A stretch of DNA of 64,000 nt, taken from the NCBI GenBank assembly GCA_964247725.1, contig CAXTVM010000014.1, positions 6,255 through 70,254 on the forward strand. Direction: 5' to 3'. This DNA is from Lichenicola sp964247725 (GTDB lineage Bacteria > Pseudomonadota > Alphaproteobacteria > Acetobacterales > Acetobacteraceae). The notes beneath the pieces were generated by a model, which was given only the letters and a program-made list of their open reading frames with translations, was not told the DNA's origin and did no database searches. This document shows positions 39,542 to 47,104 of this stretch, piece by piece; the first letter of the stretch is position 1; every line of letters starts with the position of its first letter. A program made the translations under genes and the position numbers.

Positions 39542-40126
39542 ATGCCGAACAGCTTCCACGACCAGGTGATCACCATCCTGCCGAAGCTCCGGGTGCAGGC
39601 CCTGGCGCTCACCCGCAACCGAGCGGCTGCCGAGGATCTGGTCCAGGACGCGGTGTGCAATGCGCTCGCGGCGCAGGCAAGTTTCATTCCGGGCACGAAC
39701 TTTCCGGCCTGGATGCACCGGATCCTGCGCAACCGCTTCATCTCCAATCTTCGCAAGCGCCGCGACACCACCGACATCGACGACGTGCCGGCGTCCGCCT
39801 TCGCCACCGAGGCGCCGCACGAGGACCGGCTGGCCCTGAAGGACCTCGGCAAGGCGATGACCCGGCTGCCGGCCGACCAGCGCGAGGCGCTGGTGATGGT
39901 GGTGGTGCAGGGCATGAGCTACGAGGCGCTCGCCGAGGCAACCGACTGCGCCGTCGGCACTGCGAAGAGCCGGGTGTTTCGCGCGCGGCGCCAGCTCGAG
40001 GCGTGGCTGATCGGCGACACCCCGGAGCGGTCCGACGATCGCGCCGCTGCCGCGCGGGCCTCCATGCTGAGCCGGGCCCTCGACACCAAGCTCGCCGACG
40101 CCGAGCGGGGCCGTCGTCCCGCCTGA
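39542..40126 (+). CDS. ecfG: ECF sigma factor EcfG, second of two
   Basis: A 194-residue ECF sigma factor. Region 2 runs LRVQALALTRNRAAAEDLVQ to FPAWMHRILRNRFISNLRKR. Region 4 contains LPADQREALVMVVVQGMSYE and GTAKSRVFRARRQLEAWL. The PAWM-HRILRNRFIS segment and the position directly upstream of nepR identify it as the canonical EcfG of the general stress response. NepR holds it inactive until PhyR is phosphorylated. ATG at 39542, 131 bp before nepR. Confidence 0.92.
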   Translation: MPNSFHDQVITILPKLRVQALALTRNRAAAEDLVQDAVCNALAAQASFIPGTNFPAWMHRILRNRFISNLRKRRDTTDIDDVPASAFATEAPHEDRLALKDLGKAMTRLPADQREALVMVVVQGMSYEALAEATDCAVGTAKSRVFRARRQLEAWLIGDTPERSDDRAAAARASMLSRALDTKLADAERGRRPA

Positions 40127-40257
40127 ATGCCCCTGCGCCCGCCATCCCGTGCCTCGGCACCGGGATGGCGCCTCTCATTTGTACTTTGAAGGGAACGCGT
40201 CCGACCTCGCCTCGTTTTGACCCCAGCTACGGCGACATCGTCCTGGGGTGGATTGGG

Positions 40258-40446
40258 TTGAATACGCGAGCGGGCGACGGGCCCTCCGAGGGGCGTTCGC
40301 AACCGGGCAGCAAGGGCAAGCGGAAAGGCGACAGCGCGTTCGACCTGTGGCTGCAGCGCGGCCTGCACGAGATGTTCGACGAGATCGCCAACGAGCCGGT
40401 CCCCGACGAGCTGCGCCGCCTCATCGAAGACGATCGCGAGCCATGA
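40258..40446 (+). CDS. nepR: Anti-sigma factor NepR
   Basis: A 62-residue protein whose C-terminal half, DLWLQRGLHEMFDEIANEPV followed by PDELRRLI, is the conserved NepR helix pair that wraps EcfG and is captured by PhyR. The frame has no ATG in the right place. The TTG at 40258 is preceded by GGGGTGG and gives a product of normal NepR length; the basic N-terminus (GSKGKRKGD) is also typical. The sensor kinase gene starts two bases after its stop. Confidence 0.88.
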   Translation: MNTRAGDGPSEGRSQPGSKGKRKGDSAFDLWLQRGLHEMFDEIANEPVPDELRRLIEDDREP

Positions 40447-40447
40447 C

Positions 40448-42283
40448 GTGAGGCTGCCGGGGGTGCGCCGGATCCGAATGGTCCGCCGGCCGCGCCGAGC
40501 CGTCCGCTGGTTCGACAGCGTCAGCGCCCGGCTCCTGGTCGTGATCCTGTTCTCGGTGGTGCCGATGGCGGCACTCAGCGGGTTCATGGCTTGGCACAGC
40601 TACGAGTCAGCGCTCGACGCCAGCTCGAATCGCGCTGCGGTCGTGGCCGAGGCGCTGTTGGCGCAGTCCGACGAGCAGATCGCCGCGACCGAGCGCATGT
40701 TGCGTGCGGTCGCAGAGCAGCCCGGGCTGCACGCCGATAGCACCTGCGACGGGCTGCTGCGCCTGACCCGGGCGCTGGAGACCACCCGTCTGGTCGATCT
40801 CGCCTATGTCGATCTGGGGCGGCCGACGCCCTGCGGGTCCCCGGATGCCGGCCCCGGCGCCATCCCTGAAGGCGGACAGGTTGCTGGGCCTGCATCTGGA
40901 GCGGTGACGGCGGCCTCGACCGCCGCCCCGATCGCGTTGCAGACGCTGCTCGACGGCGACCGGCTGACGCACCGGCCGGTATTGCGGGTGACCCTGCCGG
41001 TGGACGGTCCGGCGGGACGCGGTCGCCTCGTGGCCGACATGCGCCTCGGCTGGACGGCGTCCCAGCTCGACGCCTCCGACCTGTGGCGCAGCCGGCTCGG
41101 CCGCGGCGGCGACACCCAGGCCTGGCTGGTCGGCCATGACGGCCGCCACGTCCCGCTCTGCGCCGGGTGCGGTTGGACCGACGACCAGGTCCGGCCGGCG
41201 GCGCTGACCGGGCCGGCGATCGAGGGGCACTTCCTCAAGCACGCGATGGTTGGCGACGTCGACCTGCTGGTCACCACCATGGCGAGCCGCGCCGAGAGCC
41301 ACGCCCTGTTAGTGTTCCTGTGGCGCGTGGTCGCCATCGCGACGCTGCTGGCGGCGGGGCTGGTGGCGGTCTGGATCGGCGCCACCCAGCTGATCGTGGC
41401 GCCGCTGCGCGCCATCACCCGCTCCGTCACCGCATGGCGCCGCGCCGGCGCCTATGACCCGCGCCACACCCGCTCGACGCCGATCGAGCTGCGGCAGCTT
41501 TCGCGTGCCTTCGCGCACGCGACGCACGCGTTGGCGGCGCACGAGGAACGGCTGCGGCGGGCGGAGACCAAGCAGGAGCTGCTGATCAAGGAGATCCACC
41601 ATCGCGTGAAGAACAACCTCCAGATCATCGCCTCCCTGCTCAACCTGCAGGCCAACCGCATCCGCCAGCCGGAGGCGCGCGCCGAGTTCGCCTCCGCACG
41701 CGACCGGGTGCGGGCGCTGGCGACGCTGCACCGCCACCTCTACTCCGAGGGCGAGCTGGACACGCTGAACATGCGCTCCTTCCTCGAGGAGCTGTGCGGC
41801 CAGCTGTTCCAGGCGATCGGCGAGAAGGAGGGGCGGCGCATCCGCCTCGAGATCGAGGCGCCGGAGATCGTCATGTCGACCGATCAGGCGGTGCCGCTGG
41901 CGCTGGTGGTGACGGAGGCGGTCAGCAACGCGATCAAGTACGCCTTTCCCGGCGGTCGCAGCGGCCTGGTGTCGGTGCGGCTCGCCGAGGAGGTCGAGGG
42001 CATCGCCACGCTGGTGGTCGAGGACGACGGCATCGGGATCCCGGCCGGGCGCGCCGAGACCGAGAGCGGGGTGCGCGACGGCATCGGCATCCAGCTGATC
42101 CGCGGTTTCGCCCGCCAGCTCGGCGCCACGCTCGACGTCGCCGAGGGCGGCTCCCATGTGGATGCGGGGGCGGATGCCGCGCCGGCGGGCGGCGCCGGCG
42201 GAACCCGCTACACGCTGATGGTGCCGCTGCATCCGCAGGCCTACGTGCGTGAGCAGGATGCGGCCGAGCCGGCGCCGGCGTGA
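40448..42283 (+). CDS. Membrane sensor histidine kinase, HisKA_2/HWE type (PhyK-like)
   Basis: A 611-residue protein. An N-terminal membrane helix (RLLVVILFSVVPMAALSGF) is followed by a periplasmic sensor region of about 240 residues, a second helix near VVAIATLLAAGLVAVWIGA, a HAMP-like linker, and a HisKA_2 domain with phospho-acceptor KEIHHRVKNNLQIIASLLNL. The ATPase domain has VSNAIKYAFPGG and VEDDGIGIP. This kinase class commonly phosphorylates PhyR, and its gene follows nepR by two bases, so it is the likely stress sensor. GTG start; an ATG ten codons later is possible. The signal is unknown. Confidence 0.9.
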   Translation: MRLPGVRRIRMVRRPRRAVRWFDSVSARLLVVILFSVVPMAALSGFMAWHSYESALDASSNRAAVVAEALLAQSDEQIAATERMLRAVAEQPGLHADSTCDGLLRLTRALETTRLVDLAYVDLGRPTPCGSPDAGPGAIPEGGQVAGPASGAVTAASTAAPIALQTLLDGDRLTHRPVLRVTLPVDGPAGRGRLVADMRLGWTASQLDASDLWRSRLGRGGDTQAWLVGHDGRHVPLCAGCGWTDDQVRPAALTGPAIEGHFLKHAMVGDVDLLVTTMASRAESHALLVFLWRVVAIATLLAAGLVAVWIGATQLIVAPLRAITRSVTAWRRAGAYDPRHTRSTPIELRQLSRAFAHATHALAAHEERLRRAETKQELLIKEIHHRVKNNLQIIASLLNLQANRIRQPEARAEFASARDRVRALATLHRHLYSEGELDTLNMRSFLEELCGQLFQAIGEKEGRRIRLEIEAPEIVMSTDQAVPLALVVTEAVSNAIKYAFPGGRSGLVSVRLAEEVEGIATLVVEDDGIGIPAGRAETESGVRDGIGIQLIRGFARQLGATLDVAEGGSHVDAGADAAPAGGAGGTRYTLMVPLHPQAYVREQDAAEPAPA

Positions 42284-42363
42284 ACGCCGCCCGATGAAGC
42301 TTCGTCAACCTGGATCCCCGCGACCTATGCAGCGGACGGCGCCGTCGCCAGATCGATGACGGC

Positions 42364-44100
42364 ATGACACCCGACCGCTCCATCGTCCGCGCCTGGTCGC
42401 GACGCCAGTTCCGTCTCGGCCGTCGCCAGGCGATGCCGACCATCCTGCTCGGGCTCGTCTCGACCGCTCTCGCCGCCGGGCAGGGTTGGTGCCTGGCGAG
42501 CGTGCTGGCGCACGCGCTGCTGCGCGGGAAGGTCGTCACCGCCGGCGATGGGGCCGCCGTCGCCGCATTCGCAGTGCTGGCGCTGCTGCGCGCGCTGCTG
42601 CTGGCCGTCGCCGACATGCGGGCCGCGGTCGCCTCGGGCGCGTCCCGCCGACGGCTGCGCGGCGAGGCGCTGGCGGCGATGCTGGCGCTGGGCCCGACCC
42701 TGCTCCGGCGGCAGCCGACCGGCGTGCTGGGCGTGCTGGCGGTCGACCGCATCGAGGCGCTGGACGGCTTCTTCGGGCGCTGGATCCCGGTCTCGGCGCT
42801 GGCGCTGGCGTCCCCGGCGCTGGTGCTGGCGGTGGTCTGGGCGGTGCAGCCGCGCGCCGCCCTGGTGCTGCTCTGCTGCGGGCTGGCGGTGCCGGTGTCG
42901 CAGGCGGCGTTCGGCATCGGCGCCGCCGTCGCCGCCCGGCAGCAGTTCGTCGCCATGGGCCGGCTGCAGGCCCGCTTCCTCGACCGGGTGCGCGGCATCG
43001 CCACCATCGTGCTGGCCGGCCGCGCCGACGACGAGGCCGCGCGGCTGGGCGCCGCCGCCGACGAGCTGCGCAGGATGACCATGCGGGTGCTGCGGGTGGC
43101 GTTCCTGTCGTCGGCGGCGCTCGACTGCGCGTTCGCGGCGGCGCTGGTGCTGGTCGTCCTGCTGGACGGGCGCACCCTGCTCGCCGTCGGCGCCGGAGCA
43201 TCCGGGACCCCGGGTCCGGATCTGGCGCTGTTGCGACACTCGCTGTTCGCCCTGCTGCTGGTGCCGGAGTTCTTCCAGCCGCTGCGCAGCTTCGCTCTGG
43301 CGTACCAGGATCGCCTGCAGGCCGCCGGCGCGGCGGAGGCGTTCCACGCCCTGACGCCGGCGGCCCAGGCGGCCGCGCCGCTGCCGGCGCCGGCCACGGT
43401 GCGGATGGTGTCGGCGCATGGTGTCACGGTCGCCTTCGAGCATGTCAGCTTCGCCTGGGACGCGTCCCGCGGGCCCGCCCTCGATGACGTCAGCTTCCGC
43501 ATCCCGGCGCAGGAGACCGTGGTGCTGGTCGGGCCGTCGGGAAGCGGCAAGTCGACCGTCATCGAGATGCTGCTGGGCTTCGTGTCCCCCGACGGCGGCC
43601 GCGTCACCCTGAACGGCGCCGACCTTGCCAGCATCGTGCCGAACGCGCTGGCGCAGATGACCGCCTGGATCGGCCAGCGCCCGCTGCTGTTCGCCGGCAG
43701 CATCCGCGAGAACGTGCTGTTCGCCCGGCCGCACGCCAGCGAGGCCGAGCTCGACGCCGCCCTCCGCGCGGCCGCGGTCGACGGCTTCGCCAGCCGGCTT
43801 CCCGACGGCGTCGACACCCGCATCGGCGAGGGCGGCTACGGTCTCTCGGGCGGCCAGGCGCAGCGGGTGGCGATCGCGCGCGCGTTCCTGCGCAACGCGC
43901 CGCTGCTGCTGCTGGACGAGCCGACCGCGCATCTCGATCCCGGCACCGAAGCCGAGATCCTGGACAGCCTGCGCCGTCTGGCGGTCGGCCGCACGGTGCT
44001 GCTGGCCAGCCATTCCTCCGCCGCACACGCCTTTTCCGGACGGCGCATCGACCTCAGCCGGGGCCGCGTCGTGCAGCTGCAGGGGGTTGCGTCGGCATGA
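42364..44100 (+). CDS. cydD: Thiol-reductant ABC exporter subunit CydD
   Basis: A 578-residue half-transporter with an N-terminal six-helix membrane domain and a C-terminal ATPase: Walker A VGPSGSGKSTV, signature LSGGQAQRVAIARAF, Walker B LLLLDEPTAHLD. Together with CydC, encoded next with a 4-bp ATGA overlap, it forms the exporter of cysteine and glutathione to the periplasm needed for cytochrome bd assembly. Gene order cydD-cydC is conserved in many bacteria. The cydAB genes that often follow are absent here. Confidence 0.9.
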   Translation: MTPDRSIVRAWSRRQFRLGRRQAMPTILLGLVSTALAAGQGWCLASVLAHALLRGKVVTAGDGAAVAAFAVLALLRALLLAVADMRAAVASGASRRRLRGEALAAMLALGPTLLRRQPTGVLGVLAVDRIEALDGFFGRWIPVSALALASPALVLAVVWAVQPRAALVLLCCGLAVPVSQAAFGIGAAVAARQQFVAMGRLQARFLDRVRGIATIVLAGRADDEAARLGAAADELRRMTMRVLRVAFLSSAALDCAFAAALVLVVLLDGRTLLAVGAGASGTPGPDLALLRHSLFALLLVPEFFQPLRSFALAYQDRLQAAGAAEAFHALTPAAQAAAPLPAPATVRMVSAHGVTVAFEHVSFAWDASRGPALDDVSFRIPAQETVVLVGPSGSGKSTVIEMLLGFVSPDGGRVTLNGADLASIVPNALAQMTAWIGQRPLLFAGSIRENVLFARPHASEAELDAALRAAAVDGFASRLPDGVDTRIGEGGYGLSGGQAQRVAIARAFLRNAPLLLLDEPTAHLDPGTEAEILDSLRRLAVGRTVLLASHSSAAHAFSGRRIDLSRGRVVQLQGVASA

Positions 44101-45791
44101 GCGCGCCGCTCCCCCTGCCGCCCACGTCGAGGCTGGCCATTCCGAGGCTGGGGCCGCTGCTGCAGATCGTGTCGCTCTGGCGCCGCCGGGCGCCTGGACT
44201 GGCGGCCGGGGTCGTGGTGTCGCTGCTGGCCCTGCTCGCGTTCGTCGCCCTGCTCGGCGTGTCCGGGTGGCACCTGGCCGGCAGCGGCGCCGGGCTGCTG
44301 CTGGCCTCGGCGCTGCTGCTGCGGCTGCTGGGCCTGGGCCGGGTGGCGCTGCGCTACGGCGAGCGGCTGCTGACCCACGACGCCATGTTCCGCGCGCTGG
44401 CCGACCTGCGCGTCTGGTTCTTCCGGCGGCTGGCGCACGGCGCCGGCGGCGGCCTCGGCTACCGCCGCTCGGGCGACCTGCTGTCGCGGCTGGTCGGCGA
44501 CGTCGAGGCGCTGGACGGGCTCTACCTGCGCATCGCGGTGCCGCTGGCCGGTGCGGCGATCGCCCTGCCGCTGGTGGTCGTGCTGGCGCTCCATCACGGC
44601 GCGGTGCTGGCGCTGGCGGTCGGGCTCGCCTTCGGGCTGGCGGCGTTCGTGCTGCCGCTGCTGGCCGCGATTCTGGTCGGCGCCGATGCGGGCGCGCTGT
44701 CCGGACGCAACGCCGCGCTGCGCGTCGCCGTGCTCGACCTGGTCGGGGGCTTGCGCGAGATCCGGGCGTTCGGCGCCGAGGGCCGTGCCCTGGCCGGGGT
44801 GCAGGCGCAGGAGGCCGCCCTGCTGTCGCTGCAGCTGCGGCTGGCGCGGCGGACCGCGGTCGCCGGCGCGCTCTCCTTCCTGTGCCAGCAGGCGGCGGTG
44901 CTGGCGGTGCTGGCGGCGACCGCCGGCCTCGCCTTCGGCCGGCTCGGCGCGCTCGACGCCGCCGTGCTGCTGTTCGTGCTGATCGGCGCCTTCGAGCTGG
45001 CCGGCGGCCTGACCCGGGCCGGAGCGCTGGCCGGCAACATCTCCCATGCCGCCGCCCGCGTGGTCGAGGTTGGCGGCGCGCCGGCGCTCGCGGAGCCTGA
45101 CTCCCCGGCATTGGTCCCGCAGGGCAGCGCGCTGCGCTTCGCCGACGTCGGCTACCGCTGGCAGGACGGGCGGCCGCCGGTGTTCGAGCACCTCACGCTG
45201 GAGATCCCGCAAGGGGCCCGGATCGCCGTGCTGGGGCCGTCCGGCTCCGGCAAGTCCACGCTGGCGGCGCTGCTGCTGCGGGTGGCGACCCCCCAGATCG
45301 GCGCCGTCACGCTGGGCGGCGTCGATCTCGGGCGGCTCGACGAGGCGGTGCTGCGGCGGCACTTCGCCTGGCTGAGCCAGTCGACGCACCTGTTCGAGGA
45401 CACCATCCGCGCCAACCTGCTGCTCGGCCGGCCCGACGCCACCGATGCCCAGCTCTGGCAGGCGCTCGACCAGGCTGCGATCGGCGAGGTGGTGCGCGGC
45501 CTGCCCGACCGGCTCGACAGCTGGCTCGGCGAGGGCGGCGCCGGCCTGTCCGGCGGCCAGGCGCGCCGGGTGGCGCTGGCCCGCGCGCTGCTGTCGCCGG
45601 CCCCGGTGCTGATCCTGGACGAGCCCGGCGCCGGGCTCGATTCCGAGACCGAGCAGGCGCTGCTGTCGACGCTGAACCAGGTCGCGGCCGGCCGCACCGT
45701 GATCCTGATCGCGCACCGCCTGACCGGCGTGGAGCGCCTCGACCGCATTTGGCGCCTCGCCGGCGGCCGCGCCACCGCGGCGGCGGCTTAG
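44097..45791 (+). CDS. cydC: Thiol-reductant ABC exporter subunit CydC
   Basis: A 564-residue half-transporter. Its membrane domain carries the CydC-typical RLLGLGRVALRYGERLLTHD and GDLLSRLVGDVEALDGLYLR. The ATPase domain has LGPSGSGKSTL, LSGGQARRVALARAL and VLILDEPGAGLD. It pairs with CydD. Its TAG stop lies inside an 84-bp inverted-repeat element that separates it from pseudogenes, so whatever followed cydDC has been lost or never was there. Confidence 0.9.
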   Translation: MSAPLPLPPTSRLAIPRLGPLLQIVSLWRRRAPGLAAGVVVSLLALLAFVALLGVSGWHLAGSGAGLLLASALLLRLLGLGRVALRYGERLLTHDAMFRALADLRVWFFRRLAHGAGGGLGYRRSGDLLSRLVGDVEALDGLYLRIAVPLAGAAIALPLVVVLALHHGAVLALAVGLAFGLAAFVLPLLAAILVGADAGALSGRNAALRVAVLDLVGGLREIRAFGAEGRALAGVQAQEAALLSLQLRLARRTAVAGALSFLCQQAAVLAVLAATAGLAFGRLGALDAAVLLFVLIGAFELAGGLTRAGALAGNISHAAARVVEVGGAPALAEPDSPALVPQGSALRFADVGYRWQDGRPPVFEHLTLEIPQGARIAVLGPSGSGKSTLAALLLRVATPQIGAVTLGGVDLGRLDEAVLRRHFAWLSQSTHLFEDTIRANLLLGRPDATDAQLWQALDQAAIGEVVRGLPDRLDSWLGEGGAGLSGGQARRVALARALLSPAPVLILDEPGAGLDSETEQALLSTLNQVAAGRTVILIAHRLTGVERLDRIWRLAGGRATAAAA

Positions 45792-45871
45792 AGCACCTTT
45801 CCTTCACCGCGCTCGCCTGCTCGCTCATCTGCTTCAACAAGTTACAGGGCAGGTTTTGAAAGGCGCTCTAA
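45788..45871. mobile_element. 84-bp inverted-repeat element (MITE-like)
   Basis: Ends TTAGAGCACCTTTC (45788-45801) and GAAAGGCGCTCTAA (45858-45871) are inverse of each other except one base. It carries no gene, supplies the cydC stop codon on one side and the stop of the aldo/keto reductase relic on the other. Structure fits a small non-autonomous element or a strong bidirectional hairpin. Confidence 0.6.
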
Positions 45872-46215
45872 GCCTCGGCGCGGCAGAGACCGTCGAGCTC
45901 GTCCTCGTAGCCCGCTCGCTCCAGCAGGTTGTAGTGCGGTTGCAGCGACTCGTAGCGCGGCAGGCCGAGCCGGCCGCTGGCACGCAGCGCCTCCCGCAGC
46001 CGGGGGGGCCGTGTAGTTGGAGGCTCCGATCGCCCGCACCTTCCCCTGCTCGATCAACAGGGCGAAGGCACCGAGCGTGTCCTCCAACGGTGTCGCCCCG
46101 TCGTCGCGGTGCGCCTGGTAGAGGTCGATGTGGTCGGTGCGCAGACGCTGCAGAGAGGCCTCCACCTCCCGCGCGATCCAGTCCGGCGCCGCAGGTGCGC
46201 CTCGAGAGAGAACAT
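45868..46215 (-). pseudogene. Aldo/keto reductase fragment, frameshifted
   Basis: The minus strand encodes DWIAREVEASLQRLRTDHID followed by LYQAHRDD and QGKVRAIGASNYTAP, the central barrel of an aldo/keto reductase. The following region (RLGLPRYESLQPHYNLLERA pattern) continues in another frame and stops early. The N-terminal third with the catalytic tyrosine and the C-terminal third are missing. The upstream end adjoins an IS5 relic, which may have caused the truncation. Confidence 0.75.
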
Positions 46216-46229
46216 GCCAGCACAACGGG

Positions 46230-46670
46230 GCGAGCGTGAGGCGCTGGGCCGGTCTCGAGACGGCTTCGGCACGAAAAGCTTGCTTGATCACCGACGCCAT
46301 TGGCCGGCTGTGGCCTTGTGCTGGCACCAAGCCAGGATCACGAACTACCTCATGCCATCCCGCTGCCAGACAAGCTGCCTGGCGTGCCGAAGTGGATGGT
46401 CGCCGACTGCGGCTACAGCAGTCACGCTTCCGGAAGCACATCTGGAGCCTGGGCGCACGCCCCGCGATCCCGACCCGCCGGATGAGGAGACGCCGTCCTC
46501 TCTGCTCAGGATCTACACGAACCGCAACCAGGTCGAGCGGCTTTGAGGGAGACTGAAGGAGTGACGTGCGGTCGCGATACGTCGTGAAAAGACCAAGCTC
46601 CATTGCTTTGCCGCCATATGCGTCTGGACCAAATGCTAAGAGGGCCTAGCCGGCCCCTATGCGAACCGGG
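46230..46670 (+). pseudogene. IS5-family transposase relic
   Basis: Pieces of an IS5-type DDE transposase can be followed through several frames: GRSRDGFGTKSLLITDAIGR, HELPHAIPLPDKLPGVPKWM, VADCGYSSHA, SLGARPAIPTRR, then IYTNRNQVERL and a decayed form of the GRLKEWRAVATR segment. The order is that of the C-terminal catalytic half. Frameshifts and stops make it inactive. It marks past insertion beside the peptide/P450 locus. Confidence 0.75.
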
Positions 46671-46848
46671 TTTGGGGGATTGGACTTAACTAACCCGTCC
46701 TTCTGCCTAACGCGGCAGCTTGTGGCGTTTAATTAAGCAGAAGATGCGTCTCAAAAGCTTTGCCCGCTTGTAATTAGCTCTTGCCTGCTTCGGCTGGTGC
46801 TGCAAGTGTGGAGAAGGACGCACAGTAAGTGTCTCTGCGTTCTTCGAG

Positions 46849-46876
46849 GATCTCGGCGCCCGGGCATCTTTTTTTT
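46849..46876 (+). terminator. Terminator-like hairpin upstream of the peptide gene
   Basis: GAT-CTCGG-CGC-CCGGG-C-ATC forms an eight-pair stem with one bulged base and a 3-nt loop, followed by eight consecutive T. Only 46 bp separate it from the precursor ATG, so it either insulates the locus from upstream transcription or works as an attenuator in its leader. Confidence 0.55.
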
Positions 46877-46922
46877 GAGGATGTCCTGTCGAGATTGATC
46901 TGGTTTTCTTTTGGAGTGAACC

Positions 46923-47003
46923 ATGAAGACCTTGTTCCGTATTCGTGACATCCTTGCCCCGCGCAAGAGCCTGAAGGACTACGCCTGGTACGGCTGGTAC
47001 TAG
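46923..47003 (+). CDS. Candidate RiPP precursor peptide with AWYGWY core (atropopeptide-like)
   Basis: A 26-codon gene with a clear TGGAG ribosome site seven bases before the ATG. The product has a basic leader and ends KSLKDYAWYGWY, followed at once by the stop. The six C-terminal residues match AWYIWY, the ribosomal core of tryptorubin A, at five of six positions; that product is a P450-crosslinked peptide of actinobacteria. As I recall, the KSLK stretch before the core is also typical of that family's leaders. The next gene, 101 bp downstream, is a cytochrome P450. Expected product: a hexapeptide with aromatic side chains crosslinked, released by a protease not encoded here. The call rests on core match plus P450 neighbour; no homology search was possible. 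Confidence 0.75.
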   Translation: MKTLFRIRDILAPRKSLKDYAWYGWY

Positions 47004-47015
47004 CGGGTCACCGTT

Positions 47016-47098
47016 CGTCCTTGCGAGGACGGGCGTGCTGAACGGGTCCGCGTGTCGTCCGAAGCGTGCGCGGACCCATTTTCTAACGGAGACCGTTA
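47016..47098 (+). terminator. Three hairpins between precursor and P450, one terminator-like
   Basis: CGTCCT-TGCG-AGGACG (47016-47031) follows the precursor stop. GGGTCCGCG and CGCGGACCC (47044-47052, 47069-47077) form a perfect 9-bp stem followed by ATTTTCT, resembling an intrinsic terminator. TAACGG-AGA-CCGTTA (47084-47098) lies just before the P450 start. Together they would favour more precursor transcript than enzyme transcript. Confidence 0.55.
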
Positions 47099-47104
47099 CG
47101 AATC

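Noticed and set aside
42325..45111. 928-codon minus-strand frame opposite cydDC
   Set aside because: Arg/Pro/Gln-rich antisense frame; the plus strand encodes both ABC subunits with all motifs.
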